A DNA stretch of 64,000 bases from Lactobacillus kitasatonis DSM 16761 = JCM 1039 (lineage in GTDB: Bacteria; Bacillota; Bacilli; Lactobacillales; Lactobacillaceae), in assembly GCF_000615285.1 (NCBI RefSeq), contig NZ_BALU01000001.1:164446-228445 (forward strand), written 5' to 3'. The translations under genes and the position numbers were made by a program. The notes under the pieces are model-generated. The model worked only from the letters and a program-made list of their open reading frames with translations. It ran no database searches and was not told the origin of the DNA. The stretch's first letter is position 1, and each line of letters opens with the position of its first letter. Shown piece after piece: positions 25,103 to 33,393 of the stretch.

Positions 25103-27030
25103 TGAAACTTTCAAACATTAAACGGTTTTGGATTTCATTTATCTTATCAATTCCAATGCTTATCCAAATGTTTGCCATGCCATTCCATTGGATGATGCCT
25201 GGCTACAATTGGATCGCATTTATAACGACAACGATTATTATGGCTATTTCAGCCGCTCCATACTGGAGTAGTGCCTGGGCCGCTTTCAAGCATCATAGCG
25301 CTAATATGAATACGCTGGTTGCTGTTGGTACTGCTGTTGCCTATTTCTACAGTATCTTCGCTATGTTCACCGGACATGAAGTTTACTTTGAAAGTGCCGC
25401 ATTTGTAACGGTCTTCGTTCTTTTGGGCGACGCTATGGAAGAGCAGATGCACAATAACGCATCTAACGCTTTAGCTAAGTTGATTGACTTGCAAGCTAAG
25501 GATGCCGAAGTTGAACGTAACGGTGAATTCGTTAAGGTGCCACTTGATCAAGTTAAGGTTGGCGATATTATCCGCGTTAAGCCTGGTGAAAAGGTTCCAG
25601 TTGATGGTGTTATCGTCGACGGTTCAACTACTATTGATGAATCAATGGTTACCGGTGAAAGTATGCCAGTAACTAAGAAAAAAGGCGATGACGTTGTAGG
25701 TTCAACTATCAACATTAACGGTACATTTAATTTTAAAGCAACCAAAGTTGGTAGCGACACGATGCTTTCACAAATCGTCGATTTAGTTAAGAAGGCGCAA
25801 ACTAGTCACGCCCCTATCCAAAACTTGACTGATAAAATCTCCAACATCTTCGTACCTGCTGTTTTAATTATTGCGATTATTACATTCGTTATTTGGTACG
25901 TATTCTTGAACGCTCCATTAGTTACTGCATTGCTATTTGCAGTTTCTGTTGTAGTTATTGCCTGTCCTTGTGCCCTTGGACTTGCCACTCCTACTGCATT
26001 GATGGTTGGTACTGCACGTAGCGCTAAGATGGGCGTTTTAATCAAAAACGGTGAAGTTCTTGAAGAAGTTAGCGACCTTGATACTGTTGTCTTTGACAAG
26101 ACCGGTACTATTACCGTTGGTAAGCCTCAAGTAACCGATGTTGTTGGTGATCAAAACAAGGTTTTGACTATTGCCGCAAGTTTGGAAGAAAACTCTGAAC
26201 ACCCACTTGCGACAGCTGTAGTTAAGAAAGCTAAGGAAGACAAAATTGCTTTAGCTCAAGTTAAAAAGTTTGCTGCAATCGAAGGTAAGGGAGTTAGAGC
26301 TAGTTATGATGGTCAAACTGCTTTCGTAGGTAGCGACAGATTGCTTGAAGATATTTCCATTTCCCAGGAAATGAAAGATCAAGCAATTAAACTACAAAAA
26401 GAAGCTAAGACTGTTGTTTATGTTGGTTTAGGTCAAGAAATCATCGGTTTAATTGCTATTCAAGATGTTCCTAAGCCAAGTTCAAAGGCTGCTATTGCCG
26501 AGCTTAAGAAGCGTGGTTTAAAGACTATCATGCTTACTGGTGATAACCCTAACGTAGCTAACGCTATCGGTAAGGAAGTTGGCATTGATCAAGTTATCGC
26601 TGGCGTTTTGCCAACTGAAAAGGCTGCTGAAATTAAGAAGTTGCAAGATGAAGGTAGAAAGGTTGCCTTCGTAGGTGACGGTATCAATGATGCTCCTGCC
26701 TTGTCTACTGCTGATGTTGGTATTGCGATGGGTTCTGGTACAGATGTCGCTATTGAATCCGGTGGTATCGTCCTCGTTCAGAACGATTTAATGGGCGTTG
26801 TAAGAGCTTTGGACATTTCTAAGAAGACTTTCAACAGAATCAAATTAAACTTGTTCTGGGCTCTTATTTACAACACTATTGGCATCCCTATTGCCGCCGG
26901 CCTCTTCATGGGCTTAGGTTTGACCTTGAGTCCTGAACTTGCAGGTTTAGCAATGGCCTTCAGTTCCGTATCAGTTGTGACCAGCTCTCTTCTTTTAAAC
27001 AAGACTAAAATTGCTGGTGAAGCAGCATAA
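25102..27030 (+). CDS. copB: Copper-exporting P1B-type ATPase
   Basis: 642-residue heavy-metal ATPase. Seen: no N-terminal CxxC heavy-metal domain; MVTGESMPVTKK actuator loop; membrane CPC motif in VVIACPCALGLATP; phosphorylation site DKTGTITVGKPQ; SEHPLATAV; and GDGINDAPALSTADVGIAMG hinge. The CPC membrane site points to monovalent or divalent copper. The N-terminus begins directly with membrane helices; a His-rich tail typical of Enterococcus CopB is absent. Exports excess copper together with the two cupredoxins, under CopY control. Symbol is by operon position; CopA is the alternative name. Confidence 0.9.
   Translation: MKLSNIKRFWISFILSIPMLIQMFAMPFHWMMPGYNWIAFITTTIIMAISAAPYWSSAWAAFKHHSANMNTLVAVGTAVAYFYSIFAMFTGHEVYFESAAFVTVFVLLGDAMEEQMHNNASNALAKLIDLQAKDAEVERNGEFVKVPLDQVKVGDIIRVKPGEKVPVDGVIVDGSTTIDESMVTGESMPVTKKKGDDVVGSTININGTFNFKATKVGSDTMLSQIVDLVKKAQTSHAPIQNLTDKISNIFVPAVLIIAIITFVIWYVFLNAPLVTALLFAVSVVVIACPCALGLATPTALMVGTARSAKMGVLIKNGEVLEEVSDLDTVVFDKTGTITVGKPQVTDVVGDQNKVLTIAASLEENSEHPLATAVVKKAKEDKIALAQVKKFAAIEGKGVRASYDGQTAFVGSDRLLEDISISQEMKDQAIKLQKEAKTVVYVGLGQEIIGLIAIQDVPKPSSKAAIAELKKRGLKTIMLTGDNPNVANAIGKEVGIDQVIAGVLPTEKAAEIKKLQDEGRKVAFVGDGINDAPALSTADVGIAMGSGTDVAIESGGIVLVQNDLMGVVRALDISKKTFNRIKLNLFWALIYNTIGIPIAAGLFMGLGLTLSPELAGLAMAFSSVSVVTSSLLLNKTKIAGEAA
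26359..26372. other. Noc-like site
   Basis: ATTTCCCAGGAAAT within copB, one difference from ATTTCCCGGGAAAT, with palindromic extension (CATTTC/GAAATG). Confidence 0.45.
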
Positions 27031-27037
27031 AATATCT

Positions 27038-27070
27038 AAAAACGCATCCCTTGAGAATGCGTTTTTATTT
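27038..27070 (+). terminator. Copper operon terminator
   Basis: AAAACGCAT pairs with ATGCGTTTT and is followed by T's. Confidence 0.85.
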
Positions 27071-27138
27071 TTACTTTTTCTTTTAGATATTCCGTGAACT
27101 CCGTATAATCAAATTAACAATTAAAGGAGTTTATTAAA

Positions 27139-28048
27139 ATGTTGTCTCTTTTCTATTGGCTATTAGCCATCTTCCTCATCAATCTCGGAATTTTCATCTT
27201 TGTATTAACACATGAGCGCCGTTCAATGTGGGCCGGTTTAACACTAACCTCCACTTTGATGTTTCTGGCTCTTCTAGCTGTCGATTTTCTAATCGCTGTC
27301 GACACTGAGCACCCCGAACAGCATCAATTAATTTCTGGATTCTTACTCTTAGTAGCCATAGGTATTGCCCTATTCATCTTTGCCTTCGTATTTCTTTTAA
27401 TCGCTATCTTTCTCTATAACGGCATCAAAATTTTGATCAAAGAAGGCACTAGATGGACTAATTTCTTATCCTTAGGCATGGGTGTCGCCATCATTTTATT
27501 GATCTTTGTTTACCCAATTTTCGATCGTTTTAGGTGCTGGTTTAATTGGTAAAAAGGTTACACCGTTACTAGCTAGTCGTATCGATCGTGGAATTGAAAT
27601 TTACCACAAGAATCCAGGCTCTAAACTAATTATGTCTGGTGGCCAAGGCCCCGATGAAGAAATTCCTGAAAGCCACGCTATGGCTGCCTATGCAGAAGAA
27701 CATGGCGTACCCAAGTCTGACATCATCATTGAAGACAGATCCATGACAACTAATCAGAACATCAAGTTTTCACATCAACTGATGGCTCCTAACAGCACGC
27801 TTTGTATCGTCACTAATTCATATCACGTCTACAGAGCGCTCGTTTTGGCTAAACGTCAAGGCTTAAAGTGTATCGGCTATGGTGCCAAAACTAAGTGGTA
27901 CTTCACTTTAAACGCCTTTATTCGTGAATTTATTGCCTACTTAGTAATTACTAAAAAGATGCAGCTCAGCATTATTGGACTCTTTGCCTTCATAAATACT
28001 GCCCTGGCAATAATGTATTATATTTTTACAAATATGATGAGTTACTAA
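27139..28048 (+). pseudogene. YdcF-family (DUF218) membrane protein with internal deletion and frameshift
   Basis: The frame from 27139 encodes four hydrophobic helices (MLSLFYWLLAIFLINLG...) and then slips to a stop at 27552. The DUF218 domain continues in another frame as IVLGAGLIGKKVTPLLASRIDRG, GGQGPDEEIPESHAMAAYAEE and VTNSYHVYRALVLAK, with a last membrane helix, to 28048. A single base does not restore a natural protein: the last helices and linker that normally precede IIVLGAG are missing. A deletion of unknown length probably joined FVYPI directly to SIVLGAG. An internal start at 27506 could give a free DUF218 domain. Family function is unclear; YdcF-like proteins are linked to envelope metabolism. 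The stop overlaps that of the convergent crp-like gene. Confidence 0.75.
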
Positions 28049-28698
28049 TTTTCGACAATAGTAATTTCCCGGCGATTAACTTTTATCCTGCCTTCTTTTT
28101 CTAGCAACTTCAATTGTCTACTCAAGGTCTCAGGACTAGTTCCTAAATAACTCGCCAGATCTTTCTTTTTCAAAGGTAGAGTAAACCTTACCGTTCCCAG
28201 CTTTTGACTCTGTTCAACTAAATAGTCCATCAAACGATCTTTGGCATTCATCGAATTTCTTCGAATTGAATTTGTTTCTGCCGCAACCAGTTTTTCGCCA
28301 AAATTATTAAGCAAACTAATTACTAAATCCGGCGTCTTTTTAAGTAGATTCTGAAAGTCATCGCGATTAATTGAGCAGACATAAGTATCTTGCAATGCTT
28401 GAATATAATTTTCATGATTTGGTTCTTTAAAAAGACTCTGTTGCCCAGCATAATCACCCTTATTAATCACGCCTAGCACTGTTTCTTTGCCGTCCTCATT
28501 CAAACTATAGATCTTGGCACTCCCCTCATCCATGAAGATCATGCCTTCTTTGCCATCACCTGGTTGACGAATAATAGTATTTCTCGGGAAATACTCCTGA
28601 TGGGTTGAAATTGCTGCAATTTTCTTTAGGGCATCAGGTGATAAGGATGAAAATAAATCTGCCCTACTGATACAAATTACTGCCGAATGTTTTTTCAT
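28045..28698 (-). CDS. Crp/Fnr-family transcription regulator
   Basis: 217 residues: cyclic-nucleotide-type sensor barrel (residues about 20-125; FPRNTIIRQPGDGKEGMIFMDEGSAKIYSLNEDGKETVLGVINKGDYAGQQSLF), long dimerisation helix, and C-terminal winged helix (KKDLASYLGTSPETLSRQLKLLEKEGRIKV, about 165-195). Start at 28698 (MKKHSAVIC) behind AGGAG; the longer frame has no ribosome site. Cys residues are few and not in an FNR iron-sulfur pattern, so it is FLP- or ArcR-like rather than oxygen-sensing FNR. Effector unknown. The gene follows a terminator-like hairpin almost directly. Confidence 0.85.
   Translation of the reverse strand: MKKHSAVICISRADLFSSLSPDALKKIAAISTHQEYFPRNTIIRQPGDGKEGMIFMDEGSAKIYSLNEDGKETVLGVINKGDYAGQQSLFKEPNHENYIQALQDTYVCSINRDDFQNLLKKTPDLVISLLNNFGEKLVAAETNSIRRNSMNAKDRLMDYLVEQSQKLGTVRFTLPLKKKDLASYLGTSPETLSRQLKLLEKEGRIKVNRREITIVEN
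28579..28592. other. Noc-like site
   Basis: ATTTCTCGGGAAAT, one difference from ATTTCCCGGGAAAT, with palindromic flanks (GTATTTC/GAAATAC), inside the crp-like gene. Confidence 0.45.
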
Positions 28699-28715
28699 AT
28701 TTCTTACTCCTAGAG

Positions 28716-28746
28716 AAAAAGCAGATTGCGTTTGCAACCTGCTTTT
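28716..28746 (-). terminator. Hairpin between the 50-residue gene and the crp-like gene
   Basis: On the minus strand AAAAGCAGGTTGC pairs with GCAATCTGCTTTT and runs into TTTTTC. The ribosome site of the crp-like gene starts a few bases later, leaving no room for a promoter, so it should behave as an attenuator. Confidence 0.75.
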
Positions 28747-28749
28747 AAT

Positions 28750-28902
28750 TTACTTATCTTTTTTCTTCTTTTTGTCTTTTGAATCTTTATTAAGCAATTC
28801 TTCTGGATCCTTGTGCTTTGGTGTCTTCTTTGGATCTGGAACTGTCGCAAAGCGATCAAGCATCTTTTGTAAATTGTTAGGGTTGTCAAATGTTAATCCC
28901 AT
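28750..28902 (-). CDS. Small charged protein, 50 residues
   Basis: Starts MGLTFDNPNNLQKMLDRFATVPDPKK and ends in a very Lys/Asp-rich tail (DSKDKKKKKDK). AAAGGAAG is about 7 bases upstream of the ATG and a terminator follows. The N-terminus resembles the small SPJ_0845-type proteins of streptococci (an M(G/A)(L/V)T(F/Y)....L.KL...FA..P pattern); I recall this from memory only. Function unknown, no membrane segment. Conserved start, ribosome site and terminator make it a real gene. Confidence 0.75.
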   Translation of the reverse strand: MGLTFDNPNNLQKMLDRFATVPDPKKTPKHKDPEELLNKDSKDKKKKKDK

Positions 28903-28962
28903 AGAACATCTTCCTTTCGTTTGTTTAATTATATAAAAAACTTTTATTCACTGCCAACTTAT

Positions 28963-30072
28963 TTACCCACGATTATCGAGGAATTTTTGCATTCTAATCA
29001 TCTCTGAGCCGGCCAAATCAACGCTGATCACGTCCTCATAATCATGATCACTGACATCACCTACAGCGTATTCAGTTGCAATTTTCAAATCAAAGCCATC
29101 ATCGTTATAAGATGAAATGAGTCCCAAACGGTCAGGATAATGATAAATTGAATCGCTAACCTTGATTATTTTGTCTTCTGGCCATTCTTCAATTACTTCA
29201 GGTATTGACCTAATCTCCCCCTGCAGATTAACAGAATGCTCCAAATGATCCGGATCAAAACTGCCATTTTCTTTTTGCCAATTAACTAGGTAGTTAAAGT
29301 AATTAAGTCTCTCGGATTTCTCAGTTAAATGGGCGATGTGATTACGTGCAATTACTGCGATGGATTCGACTTGACCCAAATCATTCAAGCTTTCAAGAAT
29401 CATATTTTCATCATCATACTTAACGATTCTGCCAATTGCAAAACTGCCAAATTGGTCATCAAAAGTATAATCAAAATAAATTTCTGCCAGTTCTAGATCA
29501 TTGCCATAATCTTTATGTTGCTTCAAATAATGGATAAACAGGCGATTATCTATGCTGTTAATGTCGACACAGACAATATCAGTTAATGGGATGACAGTAG
29601 CGTATTGTTCTAGTGTCTGTTCATTCTTTTCAAGGATGCGTATTTCGTCTTTATCCAGCTGCGTGATCAGGCCAGTATAATTAATCCCTGTCTTGGTTTC
29701 AAACGTGATAAATAGCTGAGAATCGGCCGCATTCAGTAAAAGATCATAAATATTGGTAAAGTCCCAATTAAGCACTTTTGCATTCAATTGTTTCATATGG
29801 AACGGATCATGAATGTTAGCTAACGCATAATAGTGCAAAGTTGGCGTATTATCTTCGATCTTGGCAACTTGATCTTCTTTGATAAAGACGACGCCACCGC
29901 GATTACCATCTTGATCAACAGACTCCAGAGTAATCCAACCATGTTTACGGGTAATAATTTTGCCTATGTAGTAAGAAGTTGCATCGATAAAAGTAATGCT
30001 GGCATCCCCGTCGATATTATATTTTTCTTGATCTGCGTTTAACGTAATCTGTACTAGATTATCCAATCTCAT
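28963..30072 (-). CDS. Hypothetical protein with four Sm/SH3-like repeats
   Basis: 369 residues, no signal peptide or membrane segment, acidic. I see four repeats of about 45-50 residues at roughly 30-75, 126-173, 207-252 and 310-355. Each opens with a G-[KRL]-I strand (IGKIITRKHGWITLESVDQ, TGLITQLDKDEIRILEK, IGRIVKYDDENMILESLND, LGLISSYNDDGFDLKI) and closes with an I/V..I/V...D/L strand. This is the pattern of small beta-barrels such as Sm-like or SH3 folds, which often bind RNA, peptides or metals. Between them are Tyr/His-rich linkers (LHYYALANIHD, LNYFNYLVNW). I do not recognise a named family. Monocistronic. Confidence 0.65.
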   Translation of the reverse strand: MRLDNLVQITLNADQEKYNIDGDASITFIDATSYYIGKIITRKHGWITLESVDQDGNRGGVVFIKEDQVAKIEDNTPTLHYYALANIHDPFHMKQLNAKVLNWDFTNIYDLLLNAADSQLFITFETKTGINYTGLITQLDKDEIRILEKNEQTLEQYATVIPLTDIVCVDINSIDNRLFIHYLKQHKDYGNDLELAEIYFDYTFDDQFGSFAIGRIVKYDDENMILESLNDLGQVESIAVIARNHIAHLTEKSERLNYFNYLVNWQKENGSFDPDHLEHSVNLQGEIRSIPEVIEEWPEDKIIKVSDSIYHYPDRLGLISSYNDDGFDLKIATEYAVGDVSDHDYEDVISVDLAGSEMIRMQKFLDNRG

Positions 30073-30124
30073 CCCTCTTTTCTACATGAGCTTAAGTATC
30101 TACCATTCCTTATTTTTGTGCAAG

Positions 30125-30153
30125 AAAAAAGCGGCATCTTATTTGCCGCTTTT
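30125..30153 (-). terminator. ClC gene terminator
   Basis: On the minus strand AAAGCGGCA pairs with TGCCGCTTT, with T's following. Runs of A/T on both sides. Confidence 0.8.
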
Positions 30154-30154
30154 G

Positions 30155-31714
30155 CTAACCGTCAAGTTCGACACCCTGCAGCTTTTTCATACTGCTGTAA
30201 ACTCGCCCGCGTTGACTTGAATCAAACTCCAGAATGAGCATATCGCCACCACGGACTATTGTTTGACCAGTCGGGATTATTTCATCCCCATCACGGCGAA
30301 TAGTTCTAACTCTTGTGTCTTCAGGCCACTTAATATCTGCGACCTTTTTATCAACTAATTTACTGCTCTCATAGACCGGCAGAACCATTTGATCGGCCTC
30401 GCCAGTATAGTTAGCCTTGCTATCGCTGCTAGTGTCCATAGCGGCTGCGAGAAGACCGTAAATTGGCTTGCCACCAAGTAGTTCATCAACCAAAAGTGCA
30501 ATAAACGCAACAACTGCTAATGGCATTAAGTGAAGCAACGAACCAACCATTTCGGTAATCAAAATAATTGCAGTAAATGGTGCCCGGATAATTGCAGCAA
30601 AATAGCCTGCCATTGAAAAGATGACCAGGTTAACTACCAAGCGTTGTGGTAATAATCCAAGTTGAACCATAAACACACCGTAAGTAGCACCAATCAAGGC
30701 ACCCATCGTCAGAATTGGTAAGAAGATACCACTTGGTAAACCTGAATCATAAGCTACAATTGAAAAGACGATTCTCATTACGTAGTAAAAGGCCAAAAGC
30801 CCCACTAAGCCCCAACCTGTTTTGGTAATCATGTTAGGAAGTGACAAAATCAAGCGATTACCTGGACCAGTAATTAAAGGCCAGAAATAAGCGATTGGAA
30901 TCAAAAGTGCTAAAGGAATAAGACCATGTAACCAACGTGGTAAAAAGGTGATTTTAGCATAGACCTTTTTTAGGCTAAATAAGCCCACCTTGTAGAGGTG
31001 ACCCAATAGTCCCAATAAAACGCCTAAAATAATTAAATGCCAATAAAGATTAATTGGAAAAGAATAATTATATGGAATTGCCAATGCATGGTGCAAACCG
31101 AATAAGTTGGAAACCACAAAGTTTGAAGCAAGTGCACCAGCTAAAGCATTCATCCATACAAGAGGAGCAAAATTATGAAAGACTTCTTCTAAGACAAAGA
31201 GTGCGCCACTCAAAGGTGCACCAAATGCGGCAGATAAACCACTAGAAGCACCTGTAGCTAATAAAACTCTTGTATTAAGCTTATTTTGTTTAAAGCCTTC
31301 ACCTACGCCTTGACCAATTGTAGAACCCAATTGCAAGGATGGACCCTCTGGTCCTAAAAATAGCCCAGTACCGATGACCAGAATTCCTCCGATTAGCTTA
31401 CGCCATAAAATTGGGAACCATTGCAAAGTTAATTTACCTTGCAGCTGCAATTTTACTTCTGGAATACCAGATCCACCTACGTGCGGATATTGCTTAACAA
31501 AATAGCCAGCAATTACCGCTACTGCAATAAAGCCAACAATAATTGCAATAAACCACACTGGATTTTGGTGAGCTAATTGGAACAAATGCAACCAAAAAGC
31601 GGATGTTTGTTCAATGCCAAATCTAAATAGCCCGACTACTATCCCCGTACAAATACCAACTACTAAAGCCTGCAATAGTAGCTTTATATTAGTTTGATTT
31701 CCCTCGTCTTTCAT
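30155..31714 (-). CDS. ClC-family chloride channel/transporter with TrkA-C domain
   Basis: 519 residues: about 11 membrane helices then a soluble RCK_C/TrkA-C domain (about 445-510). Selectivity motifs: GGSGIPEVKLQL (about 80), GPEGPSLQLGS (about 122) with the gating Glu of the exchanger type, and SGIFLPILTMGALIG (about 330). Presence of the gating Glu suggests a chloride/proton or fluoride-type antiporter rather than a pure channel. The C-terminal TrkA-C domain could bind a small ligand. Monocistronic. Confidence 0.88.
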   Translation of the reverse strand: MKDEGNQTNIKLLLQALVVGICTGIVVGLFRFGIEQTSAFWLHLFQLAHQNPVWFIAIIVGFIAVAVIAGYFVKQYPHVGGSGIPEVKLQLQGKLTLQWFPILWRKLIGGILVIGTGLFLGPEGPSLQLGSTIGQGVGEGFKQNKLNTRVLLATGASSGLSAAFGAPLSGALFVLEEVFHNFAPLVWMNALAGALASNFVVSNLFGLHHALAIPYNYSFPINLYWHLIILGVLLGLLGHLYKVGLFSLKKVYAKITFLPRWLHGLIPLALLIPIAYFWPLITGPGNRLILSLPNMITKTGWGLVGLLAFYYVMRIVFSIVAYDSGLPSGIFLPILTMGALIGATYGVFMVQLGLLPQRLVVNLVIFSMAGYFAAIIRAPFTAIILITEMVGSLLHLMPLAVVAFIALLVDELLGGKPIYGLLAAAMDTSSDSKANYTGEADQMVLPVYESSKLVDKKVADIKWPEDTRVRTIRRDGDEIIPTGQTIVRGGDMLILEFDSSQRGRVYSSMKKLQGVELDG

Positions 31715-31763
31715 AGAATCCTCTCTTTAAATCGTAAAAATATGCCGATATTTATTGTACACT

Positions 31764-31799
31764 AAAAAGCCAGCTAGAATACGTCTAACTGGCTTTTTT
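31764..31799. terminator. Bidirectional hairpin terminator after gnd
   Basis: AAAAAGCCAG and CTGGCTTTTT pair with an inner TAGA/TCTA helix; ends the minus-strand gnd. A parS-like site sits between it and the gnd stop. Confidence 0.8.
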
Positions 31800-31800
31800 A

Positions 31801-31814
31801 GTTTCACATGAAAC
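31801..31814 (+). other. parS-like ParB site 2
   Basis: GTTTCACATGAAAC, the same 14-mer as at 6780, 10 kb left of the origin and intergenic. Confidence 0.65.
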
Positions 31815-31818
31815 CTAA

Positions 31819-33222
31819 TTATTTTTCTTCATACCATTCAGTGTGGAATGTACCCTTACGGTCATTTCTAAGGTAAGTATGCGCACCGAAGTAGTCACGT
31901 TGACCTTGGATCATGTTAGCTGGCAACTTAGGGTTAAAGATTGATTCTAAGTAGTTAAGAGCTGCACTCAAAGTTGGAGTTGGAACGCCGGCCTTGGTAG
32001 CAAATTCAACTGACTTTCTTAAAGCTGGAAGGTTGTCTTCCATCAACTTTCTGAAGTAGCCATCTTCAAACAAGTTAGTAAGTTCCTTCTTGTCTGAGTA
32101 AGCATCTTCAATATCCTTAAGCATTGCAGAACGAATGATACAGCCTGCTTCCCAGCCTTGGGCAATTGACTTGTATCTAAGATCCCAGTTGTAAGCCTTA
32201 GCAGCCATAGTTAATTCTTGGAAACCTTGAGCATATGCGACAGCTTGAGCTAATTGCAAAGTCTTACCAAATTCATCAACTAAGTCATCAGGAATTTCAC
32301 CATCGTACTTAAATCCAGTTGGCTTAATGCCGCTTTTAAGTGCCAAGTGAGTTTGTTTACTCATGAAACGTGCCATAACGGCTTCGGCAATAACAGTTAC
32401 AGGTGCGCCAAGAGCTACACCATCTTCAAGAGTCCAGTTACCAGTACCCTTGTATGAAGCAACGTTCAAAATGTGATCAATAATGTTGTCTGAAGTAAGA
32501 TCGTCTTTTTGCTTCAAAACCTTTGAAGTGATTTCACTTAAGTATGCTTGTACTACGCTGTGGTTCCACTTGTCAAAGATTTCTGACATTTCATCATCAC
32601 TCTTATGAGCAACATCACGAAGCAAGCTGTAAACTTCTGAGAATTCTTGCATGATGGCATATTCAATACCGTTGTGAACCATCTTTACGTAGTGACCTGC
32701 ACCTTCAGGTCCCATGTAACTTACACAAGGCTTGCCTTCCTTGTTCTTAGCAGCAATAGCTTCAAGAATAGGAGAAACTTCTTTGTAAGCTTCTTCGTCA
32801 CCACCTGGCATAAGAGCTGGACCGTTTAAGGCACCTTCTTCACCACCGGAAACACCCATACCGATGAAGTGGATGCTATGCTTTTCCATTTCGTGGAAAC
32901 GACGGTTAGTGTCGTGGTAATTTGAATTACCACCATCAATTAAAATATCACCTTTATCCAAAAGTGGCAGCAATTTTTGCAAAGTTTGATCCACTGGATC
33001 GCCCGCCATAATTTGAATCAAAATCTTGCGTGGCTTTTCAAGTGAATTTACAAATTCTTCCCAAGTGTAGCAAGGCTTTAATTTATCATCTTCGTATTTT
33101 GCGAAAGCATCAACTTCTGGCTTATCAATTGAGAAACCTGAAACGGAAAAGCCATGGTTTCTAACATTTAAAGCAAGGTTTTTGCCCATAACAGACAAAC
33201 CAATAACGCCGAATTGTTGCAT
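31819..33222 (-). CDS. gnd: 6-phosphogluconate dehydrogenase, decarboxylating
   Basis: Oxidises 6-phosphogluconate to ribulose 5-phosphate with NADP+. 467 residues from the ATG at 33222, preceded by TGGAGGA; the six-codon-longer frame contains that ribosome site. Rossmann start QQFGVIGLSVMGKNLALN, coenzyme/substrate motifs IDGGNSNYHDTNRR and GMGVSGGEEGALNGPALMPGG, and catalytic KMVHNGIEYAIMQ. The C-terminal helical domain is complete (DYFGAHTYLRND). Provides ribulose 5-phosphate and NADPH in a homofermenter. Monocistronic. Confidence 0.95.
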   Translation of the reverse strand: MQQFGVIGLSVMGKNLALNVRNHGFSVSGFSIDKPEVDAFAKYEDDKLKPCYTWEEFVNSLEKPRKILIQIMAGDPVDQTLQKLLPLLDKGDILIDGGNSNYHDTNRRFHEMEKHSIHFIGMGVSGGEEGALNGPALMPGGDEEAYKEVSPILEAIAAKNKEGKPCVSYMGPEGAGHYVKMVHNGIEYAIMQEFSEVYSLLRDVAHKSDDEMSEIFDKWNHSVVQAYLSEITSKVLKQKDDLTSDNIIDHILNVASYKGTGNWTLEDGVALGAPVTVIAEAVMARFMSKQTHLALKSGIKPTGFKYDGEIPDDLVDEFGKTLQLAQAVAYAQGFQELTMAAKAYNWDLRYKSIAQGWEAGCIIRSAMLKDIEDAYSDKKELTNLFEDGYFRKLMEDNLPALRKSVEFATKAGVPTPTLSAALNYLESIFNPKLPANMIQGQRDYFGAHTYLRNDRKGTFHTEWYEEK

Positions 33223-33281
33223 GTTTAATAATTCCTCCATTAATCAAAATTCATCAAGTATTATTATACGTTCATGCACGC

Positions 33282-33311
33282 AAAAAAGCGAAGCCAAAAG
33301 GCTCCGCTTTT
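33282..33311 (-). terminator. Terminator of the secreted-protein gene
   Basis: On the minus strand AAAGCGGAGCC pairs with GGCTTCGCTTT around TTTT, then TTTT. Confidence 0.8.
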
Positions 33312-33372
33312 CAATTCCGCTTAATAATCTTTTTGTTATTGGGCAAAAATGTTTCACACTAGCTTTAGACTT

Positions 33373-33386
33373 ATTTCCTAGGAAAT
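33373..33386. other. Noc-like site
   Basis: ATTTCCTAGGAAAT, perfect palindrome, two central differences from ATTTCCCGGGAAAT, intergenic. Confidence 0.45.
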
Positions 33387-33393
33387 ATTGTTT

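Noticed and set aside
28045..28698. FNR-type iron-sulfur oxygen sensor
   Set aside because: The Cys pattern needed for a 4Fe-4S cluster is absent.
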